NCBI GenBank assembly: GCA_023392135.1
Contig: JAEVZQ010000142.1
Coordinates: 1 to 8,007 of the forward strand
Reading direction: 5' to 3'
Length of the DNA: 8,007 nt
Source: Pseudomonadota bacterium
GTDB lineage: Bacteria; Pseudomonadota; Alphaproteobacteria; Rhizobiales; Hyphomicrobiaceae
Below, one piece after another: positions 1 to 6,544 of this stretch. Position 1 is the first letter of the stretch. Each line of letters opens with the position of its first letter. The position numbers and the translations under genes are program-made. The notes under the pieces are model-generated. The model was given only the letters and a program-made list of their open reading frames with translations, was not told the DNA's origin and ran no database searches.

Positions 1-243
1 GTCCACGGACTGCGCGTGAACGCGCTGGCGCCCGGCTATGTGAAGACCGCGCTCGTCGAGCAGCTCGTCGAAGCCCATCGGCTGGATGAACGCGCGCTTT
101 CCGCACGTACGCCCCTTGGGCGGCTCGGCACCGTGGACGAGATCGCCGACCTCGCCGTTTTTCTTGCCTCCGACCAAGCCCGCTACATCACCGGCCAGGT
201 GGTCGGCATCGACGGCGGTTGGACGGCGTATGGATACATCTGA
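1..243 (+). CDS. Short-chain dehydrogenase/reductase, C-terminal part (5' end outside window)
   Basis: An open frame runs from base 1 to TGA at 241-243 and gives the last 80 residues of a classical SDR. The family's C-terminal landmarks are clear: RVNALAPGYVKT (the segment after the catalytic Tyr-Lys that contacts the nicotinamide and substrate loop), PLGRLGTVDEIADLAVFLAS, and the closing ITGQVVGIDGGW. SDRs of this type are cytosolic NAD(P)H-dependent alcohol/ketone oxidoreductases. The Rossmann glycine motif and catalytic Ser-Tyr-Lys would lie upstream of the window. ATG codons inside this stretch, such as in the LDERA region, are internal and not starts. The next gene begins 16 bases after the stop, so it is probably the upstream member of the same transcript and may act on the same pathway. 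Family assignment is firm; the substrate is unknown. Confidence 0.93.
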   Translation, partial: VHGLRVNALAPGYVKTALVEQLVEAHRLDERALSARTPLGRLGTVDEIADLAVFLASDQARYITGQVVGIDGGWTAYGYI

Positions 244-259
244 CAGAGTGACGATCATT

Positions 260-2446
260 ATGCCGGAGACGATACGCCTGCAACCACGCGCGCCCTGGGT
301 GGAGATCCGCAGCACGAAGGAGGACTGGAATGCGGCAGATCCGAAGCTACTCGGTGCGATGCTCGCCCAGCTTCATCTGATCCGCGCGTTCGAGGAGAAG
401 GTGCTCGAGCTGACCAGCGAAGGCCTCGTGCACGGGCCTGCCCATTCGAGCATCGGTCAGGAGGGCGGCGCGGTCGGATCGGTGATGGCGCTGAGAGCCA
501 GCGATCAGGTCAACGGCTCCCATCGCGGCCACCACCAGTTTCTCGCCAAGGCGCTGTCGTATGTCGTCCGGGACGGCCTCGATCCTCAAGCGGAGCTTTC
601 CTACGATGTGAACGCTCTTCTCGGGCGCACGCTGGCGGAAATCATGGGGCTGGCCCAAGGCTTTTGCAAAGGCCGCGGCGGCTCCATGCATCTGCGCTGG
701 GCGGAAGCGGGGGTGCTCGGTACGAACGCCATCGTCGGTGGCGGGGTGGCGATGGCGGCAGGCGCTGCGTGGGCCCATAAGCGCGCCGGAACCGGCGACG
801 TGGCGGTGACCTATTTCGGTGACGGCGCGGTCAACATCGGCTCGGTTCTGGAAACAATGAACCTGACAGCGGTTTGGCGGCTGCCGTTGTGCTTCTTCAT
901 CGAGAACAACCGCTATGCGGTCGCCACCACGGTCGAGGAATCGACGGCCGAGCCGCGCCTGTCCTCCCGTGGCCAGGCATTCAACATCCCTGCCTGGCGC
1001 GTCGACGGCATGGATCCGCTCGCGGTCAAACTGGCGATGGATCAGGCCGTGGCACACATGCGTGCGGGCCATGGGCCCACCATCATCGAAGCGGAGGTCT
1101 ATCGCTTCTTCCACCAGAGCGGTCCCTTGCCGGGCAGCGCCTTCGGATATCGCACGAAGGAGGAGGAGGCTCAATGGCGCGCCCGCGATCCGCTGGACCG
1201 CGTGGCCGCGGAGATGATCGGGCGCGGCCTCATCGGGCAGGTTGACGTCAACGCCCTGCGCCTGCGCGCGCAAGAGGCCATGGTGCGGGCAGCGGACGCG
1301 CTCACAGAGCCCGACGGAAATCGCCGGCGCATCCGCGACGAGCTGTGGCCATCACCGGCCTTCCGTGACGAAGGCGTGCGCGGCGACCTCAGCGAACTGA
1401 ACGGCAAGCGCTTTGCGGAGCTCGAGACCTTCACCGGACGCATTGAGGATCGCAAGTTCATCGACGTCGTGGCCGATGTGATGCACCGGCGGATGGAAAC
1501 GGACGCGCGGGTGGTGATCATGGGCGAGGACATCCATCGCTTGAAGGGCGGCACCAACGGCGCCACGCGCGGGCTCGCGGCCGAGTTCCCGGACCGCGTG
1601 CTCGGCACGCCGATCAGTGAGAATGCGTTCACTGGCCTGGCGGGGGGCATCGCCATGGATGGTCGCTACCGTCCCGTCGTGGAGTACATGTATCCTGACT
1701 TCATGTGGGTCGCAGCCGATCAGGTGTTCAACCAGGTGGGCAAGGCCCGGCACATGTTCGGCGGCGACACGGCCGTGCCGCTGGTGCTGCGCACCAAGGT
1801 CGCCATGGGCACCGGCTACGGGTCGCAGCATTCGATGGACCCGGCCGGCATCTTCGCCACGAGCGTCGGCTGGCGGATCGTCGCGCCCTCGACGCCCTTC
1901 GACTATGTGGGCCTCATGAACAGCGCGATCGCGTGCGAGGACCCGGTCCTCGTACTGGAGCACGTCGATCTCTACAACAGCACCGGTCCGGCGCCGGCCG
2001 ACGATCTCGACTACTACATCCCGATCGGCCGTGCCCGCGTCGTTCGCGAGGGGCGCGAGGTCTCGATTCTAACCTATCTTTCCATGATCCGTGTCGTGAT
2101 GGATGTCGTCGAGGAGCTCGGCATCGACGCGGAGGTGATCGATCTGCGCTCCCTCGACCGGGCGAGCCTCGACTGGGAAACCATCACGGCCAGCGTGCAG
2201 AAAACCAACAACGTGCTCGTCGTCGAGCAGGGCGCGCTCGGGACCTCGTACGGCACGCTCATCGGCGACGAGGTGCAACGCCGCCTGTTCGACTGGCTCG
2301 ATCAGCCGGTGAAGCGCGTGACCGGTGGCGAGGCCGCACCCAGCGTGTCGAAGGTGCTCGAACGGGCGACCATGGCGGGAGCCGAGGAAGTCCGCGAAGC
2401 CCTGCGCACGGTGATGGCGGACAAGGGTCAGCCGCTCGCGGCCTGA
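260..2446 (+). CDS. Fused alpha-beta thiamine-diphosphate E1 dehydrogenase (2-oxoacid/acetoin dehydrogenase type)
   Basis: This 728-residue cytosolic protein joins both halves of a heterodimeric E1. Residues about 30-360 are alpha-like: SSIGQEGGAVGS, the GSHRGHH stretch (86-92), the ThDP/Mg motif GDG at 187-189 followed after 26 residues by NN at 216-217, and YRTKEEEAQWRARDP, typical of the alpha C-terminal loop region. Residues about 398-728 are beta-like: RKFIDVVADVM, GEDI (422-425), PISENAF with the conserved Glu at about 454 that activates ThDP in this family, HSMDPAG, and a C-terminal transketolase domain (EVSILTYLSMI through VVEQGALGTSYG). Such enzymes decarboxylate 2-oxoacids or cleave acetoin-like ketols and pass the acyl group to a lipoyl E2, which is absent here. 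The ATG at 260 gives the family N-terminus and clears the SDR stop by 16 bases. An in-frame GTG at 248 is an alternative; the longer frame from 86 overlaps the SDR. Acetoin or a branched or unusual 2-oxoacid are possible substrates; the sequence does not decide. Confidence 0.93.
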   Translation: MPETIRLQPRAPWVEIRSTKEDWNAADPKLLGAMLAQLHLIRAFEEKVLELTSEGLVHGPAHSSIGQEGGAVGSVMALRASDQVNGSHRGHHQFLAKALSYVVRDGLDPQAELSYDVNALLGRTLAEIMGLAQGFCKGRGGSMHLRWAEAGVLGTNAIVGGGVAMAAGAAWAHKRAGTGDVAVTYFGDGAVNIGSVLETMNLTAVWRLPLCFFIENNRYAVATTVEESTAEPRLSSRGQAFNIPAWRVDGMDPLAVKLAMDQAVAHMRAGHGPTIIEAEVYRFFHQSGPLPGSAFGYRTKEEEAQWRARDPLDRVAAEMIGRGLIGQVDVNALRLRAQEAMVRAADALTEPDGNRRRIRDELWPSPAFRDEGVRGDLSELNGKRFAELETFTGRIEDRKFIDVVADVMHRRMETDARVVIMGEDIHRLKGGTNGATRGLAAEFPDRVLGTPISENAFTGLAGGIAMDGRYRPVVEYMYPDFMWVAADQVFNQVGKARHMFGGDTAVPLVLRTKVAMGTGYGSQHSMDPAGIFATSVGWRIVAPSTPFDYVGLMNSAIACEDPVLVLEHVDLYNSTGPAPADDLDYYIPIGRARVVREGREVSILTYLSMIRVVMDVVEELGIDAEVIDLRSLDRASLDWETITASVQKTNNVLVVEQGALGTSYGTLIGDEVQRRLFDWLDQPVKRVTGGEAAPSVSKVLERATMAGAEEVREALRTVMADKGQPLAA

Positions 2447-2473
2447 AGGCAGATGATCCGAGGAGACGAAGAA

Positions 2474-2941
2474 ATGAAAATGAAGGCACCCATGGAGATC
2501 GGCATCTGCTGCGACGATCTCGATCGTCTGAGGACGTTCTACGTGGACGTGCTGGGCTGTGAGCCGATCAACGAGCATCAGGTGCCTGCCGAGAAATCCA
2601 CACCGGCCGGCATGGCCAAGGATGGCTATCGGGTGGCACGCCTGCAGACGTCCTGGGGCGAGCGGCTGAAGCTCATTCAGCCCGTGACACGGGCGGCAGG
2701 TGCGGAGCCGGCCGAATGGATTCTAGGCCGCCGGGGGATTGCCTACATCACCTTCATCATCGACGACCTCAACGCCATGATCGCGCGGTTGAAGGCAGCG
2801 GGTGTGGCGTTCCTGAGCGGAAAGGAGCGCGTCGAGGTGCGCCCGGGCACCTTTCTCTCCTTCATCCGTGATCCGGAAGGTAACGTCCTGGAATTCGTCG
2901 AATATAGCGACATCCGCGAATACCGCTCTGACCTCTCCTGA
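2474..2941 (+). CDS. VOC (glyoxalase/bleomycin-resistance fold) family protein
   Basis: This 155-residue protein has the two beta-alpha-beta-beta-beta modules of the VOC superfamily. Module one is MEIGICCDDLDRLRTFYVDVLG through LKLIQP (residues 7-70). Module two is GIAYITFIIDDLNAMIARLKAAGV through DPEGNVLEFVEY (88-144). The ATG at 2474 is preferred over in-frame ATG 2453 because AGGAGA at 2461-2466 sits 7 bases ahead of it. The gene lies 27 bases after the E1 stop, so it is probably co-transcribed. VOC enzymes include epimerases, lyases, dioxygenases and isomerases that use a metal held by four side chains. Here the usual positions look altered: Glu8 in place of the first His, Lys66 in the L-E-L position, Tyr91 in place of the second His, with only Glu140 kept. 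The metal site may therefore be lost or unusual. The reaction is unknown; a role in handling the substrate of the neighbouring E1 and SDR is inference. Confidence 0.88.
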   Translation: MKMKAPMEIGICCDDLDRLRTFYVDVLGCEPINEHQVPAEKSTPAGMAKDGYRVARLQTSWGERLKLIQPVTRAAGAEPAEWILGRRGIAYITFIIDDLNAMIARLKAAGVAFLSGKERVEVRPGTFLSFIRDPEGNVLEFVEYSDIREYRSDLS

Positions 2942-3002
2942 CGCTCCTACGCCGAAGCGGCCGGAGAGATTGCCCGCGTCTGGCAGCTGCATGCGCCCGT
3001 GT

Positions 3003-3020
3003 GCGCTTGATTACAAGCGC
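3003..3020 (+). other. Perfect 7-bp hairpin with ATTA loop, possible transcript end
   Basis: GCGCTTG (3003-3009), loop ATTA, then CAAGCGC (3014-3020) form a perfect stem 62 bases after the VOC stop. No T-run follows, so it is not a classical intrinsic terminator. It could be a mRNA 3'-end stabiliser or a Rho-associated end for the upstream run. Confidence 0.45.
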
Positions 3021-3050
3021 CGGCAGGCTGGCGCACTGCTGCGCAAAGCC

Positions 3051-3060
3051 GCTGATCAGC
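3051..3060. repeat. 10-bp perfect palindrome GCTGATCAGC
   Basis: This is a self-complementary 10-mer in the gap between the VOC gene and dctP. It is one of four dyads within 150 bases. Alone it could occur by chance; in this cluster it may be part of a control region. Confidence 0.3.
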
Positions 3061-3082
3061 TACTACAAAGCAGCGGTCAAGT

Positions 3083-3094
3083 TGCCGATCGGCA
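3083..3094. promoter_or_regulatory. 12-bp perfect palindrome TGCCGATCGGCA, candidate operator
   Basis: The 12-mer is self-complementary. Its half-site TGCCGAT recurs at 3132-3138 within the next dyad. The two dyad centres are 52 bases apart, close to five helical turns. Both lie on the dctP side of the gap. Such symmetry suits a dimeric regulator, but no regulator gene is in the window and the distance to dctP is about 280 bases. Confidence 0.35.
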
Positions 3095-3128
3095 GTGAGG
3101 GGCCGGAGTGCTTCCGTTACTGCAAAGT

Positions 3129-3152
3129 GGCTGCCGATGGTAATCGGCGGCC
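3129..3152. promoter_or_regulatory. 10-bp hairpin/dyad with GGTA loop, shares half-site with 3083-3094
   Basis: GGCTGCCGAT pairs with ATCGGCGGCC around a 4-base loop, with one T-G wobble in ten pairs. It may act as DNA (second operator dyad) or as RNA (a stem ahead of dctP). No T-run follows, so terminator function is unlikely. Confidence 0.4.
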
Positions 3153-3349
3153 GTTGAACTCTGGCGGCCACCCAGCGGGGAGGTGAGACTGACACGATCT
3201 GCCGGTGACGGCCGGAGCAAAGCTCGCCGCGTCAGTGCGATGACGAAATCATCGATCCGGGCCACTGCGACTGACCCAAGAGTGCCATTGCTTTCCGTCT
3301 TTCCTATGATAGCGTTTGCCCGCCTTGGATGGCGGCCTGCCGGCCCGGA

Positions 3350-3355
3350 TATAAT
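3350..3355 (+). promoter_or_regulatory. Candidate -10 element (TATAAT) before dctP
   Basis: An exact TATAAT stands out in a GC-rich context 18 bases ahead of the GTG start. TTGGAT at 3325-3330 is a poor -35 at 19-base spacing. Transcription from here would begin near the AGAGGA ribosome binding site, giving a very short leader. TATGAT at 3305-3310 is an alternative -10 with a longer leader. Confidence 0.35.
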
Positions 3356-3373
3356 TTTAGAGAGGAAACTTTC

Positions 3374-4378
3374 GTGAAACGCCGCAGCATTCTCCTTGCC
3401 GCGCTTGCGCTAGGCGCCAGCAGCGCGGTCGTCCCGTTCATCTCCCAGGCCGAGGCGCAGACGCAATTGCGCTATGCGCATGTCGGCTCGGAGGGCGACA
3501 TACAATATTGGTATGCCGAGCAGGCCGCGAAGCTCCTTCCGGAACGCACCGAGGGCCGCGTAACCGTCCAGGTTTTCCCGAACTCGCAGCTTGGCGGCGT
3601 TCAGGAATTGATCGATGGGGTTAAGAGCGGCGCCATCTCGATCGGGCATCACGAGTTCGCTTCGCTGGCCCGGCTCGCGAAGGACATCGCCGTCTTCAAT
3701 GCGCCGTTCATCTATCGTGACGGTGCGCATGCTCTCGCCGCTACCGATCCGCGCGCGTCGGAGGTGTTGCAGGAGTTCAACAAAACACTCGTGTCCGAGG
3801 CCGGTGTGCGCATCATCGGACGCTTGTTCCGCGGTGCGCGCCAGATGACGGCGAAGCAGGCCGTTCATTCACCGGCGGACCTTGAGGGCAAGCCGTTCCG
3901 GGGCGTTCCGCTCCAGCTTTGGACGACGATGATCCGCGGCTTCGGCGCCATACCGACGCCCGTCGAGGTCAGCGAACTGCCTACCGCTCTGATGACCGGG
4001 ATGGTGATCGGCCAGGAAAATCCGCTCACCATGATCAACGCCAACAAGCTTTACGAGGTTCAGACTCACGTGATGCTGACAGGTCACATGCAGAACGTGC
4101 TGCCTGTCTTCATCAACGAGCGGGTTTGGCAGTCCATCAGCGAGAAGGATCGTGATGCCATTCTGGCGGCGCTCGACGATCTGGCGCAGCAGACCCTCGC
4201 AACGGCCCAGAAGGAAGAGGCGAACCTGATCGCCGAGCTTACGAAAAAGGGCATGACCTTCGTCACCGAGAAGGACGGACTCAAGATCGACGAGTTCCGC
4301 CAGCGCGTGCTCGCTGAGGTCAACAAGGACTTCCCCTCGTGGAAGGCCTATATGGATCGCATCGCTGCAATAAAGTGA
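3374..4378 (+). CDS. dctP: TRAP transporter periplasmic solute-binding protein, DctP family
   Basis: This 334-residue exported protein binds the transported solute in the periplasm and delivers it to the DctQ-DctM membrane pair. The GTG at 3374 is chosen because AGAGGA (3361-3366) lies 7 bases ahead. It also gives a clean Sec signal peptide: KRR, a hydrophobic core, and likely cleavage after AEA at residue 28. The upstream in-frame ATG at 3329 would disrupt that. Family landmarks are LRYAHVGSEGDIQYW, VFPNSQLGG, the MTAKQAVHSPADLEGKPFRGVP block with Arg176 at the position that clamps the ligand carboxylate in this family, GAIPTPVEVSELPTALMTG and GQENPL. The block that is usually VDGQENP reads VIGQENP here. 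Length is normal for the family. The conserved Arg suggests a carboxylate-bearing ligand. The gene leads a dctP-dctQ-dctM set, and adjacency to an E1 dehydrogenase fits a catabolic acid, though the ligand is not identifiable. Confidence 0.95.
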   Translation: MKRRSILLAALALGASSAVVPFISQAEAQTQLRYAHVGSEGDIQYWYAEQAAKLLPERTEGRVTVQVFPNSQLGGVQELIDGVKSGAISIGHHEFASLARLAKDIAVFNAPFIYRDGAHALAATDPRASEVLQEFNKTLVSEAGVRIIGRLFRGARQMTAKQAVHSPADLEGKPFRGVPLQLWTTMIRGFGAIPTPVEVSELPTALMTGMVIGQENPLTMINANKLYEVQTHVMLTGHMQNVLPVFINERVWQSISEKDRDAILAALDDLAQQTLATAQKEEANLIAELTKKGMTFVTEKDGLKIDEFRQRVLAEVNKDFPSWKAYMDRIAAIK

Positions 4379-4386
4379 CCGCACGC

Positions 4387-4415
4387 GGCGGTCGGGCGAA
4401 GAGCGTCCGGCCGCC
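4387..4415 (+). promoter_or_regulatory. GC-rich intergenic hairpin between dctP and dctQ
   Basis: GGCGGTCGGG (4387-4396) pairs with TCCGGCCGCC (4406-4415), ten pairs including two G-T wobbles, around a 9-base loop. It lies 8 bases after the dctP stop. No T-run follows. Hairpins at this place in binding-protein transporter operons often protect the upstream message and lower expression of the membrane subunits; that role is inferred here. Confidence 0.55.
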
Positions 4416-4444
4416 TGCATTCCTCCTGTTCGACCGGCCTCCCG

Positions 4445-5065
4445 ATGACAGATTTCCTGGAAGCACCTGATCCCGGTGCTGGCATGCTGCCGCCCGATCA
4501 GCTTGCGGCGGATCGCATGTTCGAGCCGATTCGACGCGTGTTCCGCTGGTGCTCGTTGATCCTGCTCGCCGTCATGGTGGCGTTGCCGGCAATCCAGGTG
4601 TTTCTTCGCGAGATGATCCGGAGTCCTCTCATCGGAGCCGAGGAGCTGACGCGCTTTATGCTGATCTGCGTGGTGTTCATCACGCTGCCTTACGTGATCT
4701 CCTCTGGCGCCAGCATTCGGATGGAGGAGTTCCTCGAGATCTTCCCGAAAGGTTTTCAGCGCCTCGCCCATCTTCTCATTTCAAGTTCCGGCGCGGTCGC
4801 GTTCGGGATCGCGGCAAGCTCGGTGCTCGTCGCAACTCTGCGCAATCTGAGCAACGCCACCCCCACGCTCGGGATTCCGTATTGGGTGTTCTTCTCGGCG
4901 GCATTTCTAGGACTGCTGTTTGCAGCCATTGAATGCGCGCTGCAGTTCTACAAGGCCGTTTACCGCTATCCGCTTTACATCACCTTCGCCGAGGAGCACT
5001 CGCCAGATGAGCTCCCGGACCTCGAGAGGGCCGGTACCCTGACGGGCAGCGGGAGTGGATCATGA
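4445..5065 (+). CDS. dctQ: TRAP transporter small membrane subunit, DctQ family
   Basis: This 206-residue inner-membrane protein is the four-helix subunit that pairs with DctM. Hydrophobic spans lie at about residues 33-54, 70-88, 108-131 and 144-166. The family motif around the second helix is present as GAEELTRFMLICVVFITLPY, followed by the polar GASIRMEEF loop. The N-terminal 30 residues and the Gly/Ser-rich end (GSGSGS) are soluble and probably cytoplasmic. The ATG at 4445 has no purine-rich ribosome binding site; in-frame ATGs at 4484 and 4517 also lack one, so the start is uncertain by up to 24 residues. It follows dctP by 66 bases containing a hairpin, and its stop overlaps the dctM start by ATGA, implying translational coupling. 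Confidence 0.92.
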   Translation: MTDFLEAPDPGAGMLPPDQLAADRMFEPIRRVFRWCSLILLAVMVALPAIQVFLREMIRSPLIGAEELTRFMLICVVFITLPYVISSGASIRMEEFLEIFPKGFQRLAHLLISSSGAVAFGIAASSVLVATLRNLSNATPTLGIPYWVFFSAAFLGLLFAAIECALQFYKAVYRYPLYITFAEEHSPDELPDLERAGTLTGSGSGS

Positions 5066-6336
5066 CTGCATTCCTGCTCGGCGCCTTCTCTGGCGGGTTC
5101 ATACTTGGCTGGCCGGTCGTGCTCGCCATCATGATTCCGGCTATCGCCTATGTTCTGCTGAGCGGCTTCCCGATCGAATTGATCGGGCAGCGAATGGCTT
5201 ATGCGCTCGATTCGTTTCCCCTGGTTGCGGTGCCGGTCTTCATCTTCGTCGGCAACCTGATGAACCAGGCTGGCATCACCGAACGGATCTTCCGGTTCGC
5301 GACCACGCTGGTTGGGCGGTTCCCGGGAGGACTGGCCCAAGTCAATGTTTTCGCCAGCCTGATCTTTTCCGGCATGAGCGGGGCGGCCCTCGCCGACATC
5401 GGTGGCCTTGGCCGAATCGAGGTCAAGGCCATGACCGCTAACGGATTCCGGCGAGACTTCAGCGGGGCGGTCACGTGCGCCTCTGCCATCGTCGGTCCGA
5501 TCTTCCCGCCCAGCATTCCGCTGATCATCTACGGCTCGGTAACCAACGTCTCGATCATCCAGCTATTGCTGGCCGGCGTCGTTCCGGCTCTGATTTGCGT
5601 CGCGCTCCTGATGATCACGGTTGCGGTCTTGGCGTACGTCAAGAACCTTCCCCGGTCAGCGCGGTGGCCGCGAATGGATGAGCTGTGGGCCGACTTCCTT
5701 CCTGCGATTCCGGCGCTGCTGACGCCGGTCCTTCTCATCGCGGGCATGCTGTTCGGCTTCTTCACGCCGACCGAGGCAGCGTCGGTCACAGTCGTCTACG
5801 TGCTTTTCATCAGTGGAGTCGTCTATCGCACGCTCACCTGGCGGCACCTCCTGGCCTCGGCGTACGAGACATTGAAGAGCACGTCTGCGATCCTGATCAT
5901 CATCGCAGCGGCTGCCTTGTTCGGCTGGATCATGGCCATCGAGCAGATCCCGCAGACGCTTGCGCGGACACTCCTGTCCCTGAGCACCGATCCGCTGATG
6001 CTGCTGCTGATCGTCAACGTCCTCCTTCTGATAGTCGGGATGTTCCTGGACAGCACTACCGCGACACTGCTGGTGATCCCGATCATTGCCGGTCCTCTGC
6101 ACTTGGCGGGGGTCGATCCCGTGCATCTCGGCATCGTGGCGATCTTCAACCTGATGCTCGGGCTCCTGACGCCGCCCATGGGTCTTGCGCTCTTCCTCAT
6201 CAGCGATGTGGCCAAGATCACGATGCGGGCAGTTCTGCGCGAATTGCTCCCATTCTACATCCCGCTCTTCGCCACCCTGGCGATCATCACGCTGTTCCCC
6301 GCGGTGAGCCTGTGGCTGCCGAGCTTGATGCGTTGA
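5062..6336 (+). CDS. dctM: TRAP transporter large membrane subunit, DctM family
   Basis: This 424-residue multi-span inner-membrane protein forms the transport channel, normally driven by the sodium gradient. Family signatures are PLVAVPVFIFVGNLMNQAGIT, IFSGMSGAALADIGGLG (about 101-117), GPIFPPSIPLIIYG (145-158), GMFLDSTTATLLVIPI (326-341) and TPPMGLALF (370-378). The repeat-related loops FSGMSG and GMFLDS mark the two inverted halves. Length is standard for a stand-alone DctM. The start ATG overlaps the dctQ stop (ATGA, 5062-5065), so the two subunits are likely translationally coupled. No hairpin with a T-run follows the stop at 6334-6336, so the end of the transcript is not evident. Confidence 0.96.
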   Translation: MTAFLLGAFSGGFILGWPVVLAIMIPAIAYVLLSGFPIELIGQRMAYALDSFPLVAVPVFIFVGNLMNQAGITERIFRFATTLVGRFPGGLAQVNVFASLIFSGMSGAALADIGGLGRIEVKAMTANGFRRDFSGAVTCASAIVGPIFPPSIPLIIYGSVTNVSIIQLLLAGVVPALICVALLMITVAVLAYVKNLPRSARWPRMDELWADFLPAIPALLTPVLLIAGMLFGFFTPTEAASVTVVYVLFISGVVYRTLTWRHLLASAYETLKSTSAILIIIAAAALFGWIMAIEQIPQTLARTLLSLSTDPLMLLLIVNVLLLIVGMFLDSTTATLLVIPIIAGPLHLAGVDPVHLGIVAIFNLMLGLLTPPMGLALFLISDVAKITMRAVLRELLPFYIPLFATLAIITLFPAVSLWLPSLMR

Positions 6337-6419
6337 GCTGGTAAATCGGCGCAATGATCGACCCCGAAGCAAGGAGTATCAGCGGGCGTCGCATGGGTAA
6401 CGCTCGCCGATTGCTCGCG

Positions 6420-6512
6420 TCATATTTCTGCCAGACCGCCTCCAGCCAGAACGCCGATGGCGGCCCCGATCATCGAGAGAGTGAGCGCCTCGACTATAAA
6501 TTGCGAGAGCAC
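6420..6512 (-). pseudogene. Remnant of a MacB/FtsX-type ABC permease C-terminus
   Basis: Read on the minus strand from 6512 to the TGA at 6422-6420, 30 residues appear: VLSQFIVEAL, TLSMIGAAIG, VLAGGGLAEI. This matches the pattern near the C-terminal membrane helix of MacB-like permeases, in which Q-F-hydrophobic-V/I-E-A is followed by TLS-hydrophobic-IG and a small-residue helix. No start or ribosome binding site serves it. The same frame has a TGA seven codons upstream of the Gln, and the family's usual continuation to a P-A-x-x-A-S motif is missing. It would be a broken relic of a gene that lay on the opposite strand to everything intact here. A chance match is possible but the residue pattern is quite specific. 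Confidence 0.5.
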
Positions 6513-6530
6513 GTTCTCGAATCAACTCAT

Positions 6531-6544
6531 CAGGATCGATCCTG
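6531..6544. repeat. 14-bp perfect palindrome CAGGATCGATCCTG
   Basis: This self-complementary 14-mer lies between the two apparent remnants. It could be a protein-binding site or a scar of a lost element. No second copy is seen in the window. Confidence 0.35.

Larger units (their letters stand above)
2942..3373. other. 432-base non-coding gap rich in inverted repeats
   Basis: No frame here has a plausible start with a ribosome binding site or recognisable protein sequence. The open frames present on both strands are short and low-complexity. The gap separates the SDR-E1-VOC run from the TRAP genes. Its main content is a series of dyads between 3003 and 3152 (listed separately) and an AT-richer end before dctP with candidate -10 elements. 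It probably holds the end of one transcript and the control region of the next. Confidence 0.7.

Noticed and set aside
86..259. Longer E1 frame starting at 86
   Set aside because: It would overlap the SDR by 158 bases and add Arg/Pro/Ser-rich out-of-frame sequence. ATG 260 gives the family-like N-terminus.
347..1273. 308-codon open frame on the minus strand inside the E1 gene, and similar long antisense frames at 1352-1963, 3869-4771 and 5656-6372
   Set aside because: They lie opposite clearly conserved genes, lack ribosome binding sites and show Arg/His/Asp-rich shadow composition typical of antisense frames in high-GC DNA.
3003..3152. Dyad cluster as insertion-sequence ends or a REP/CRISPR array
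   Set aside because: The dyads differ in sequence, have no regular repeat-spacer pattern, and no transposase or target duplication is visible.
2947..3195. 82-codon minus-strand frame in the gap between the VOC gene and dctP
   Set aside because: No start signal or family resemblance; the sequence is better explained by the cluster of dyads.
3329..3373. Upstream ATG start for dctP
   Set aside because: It would put 15 polar residues ahead of the signal peptide and has no ribosome binding site; GTG 3374 has both.
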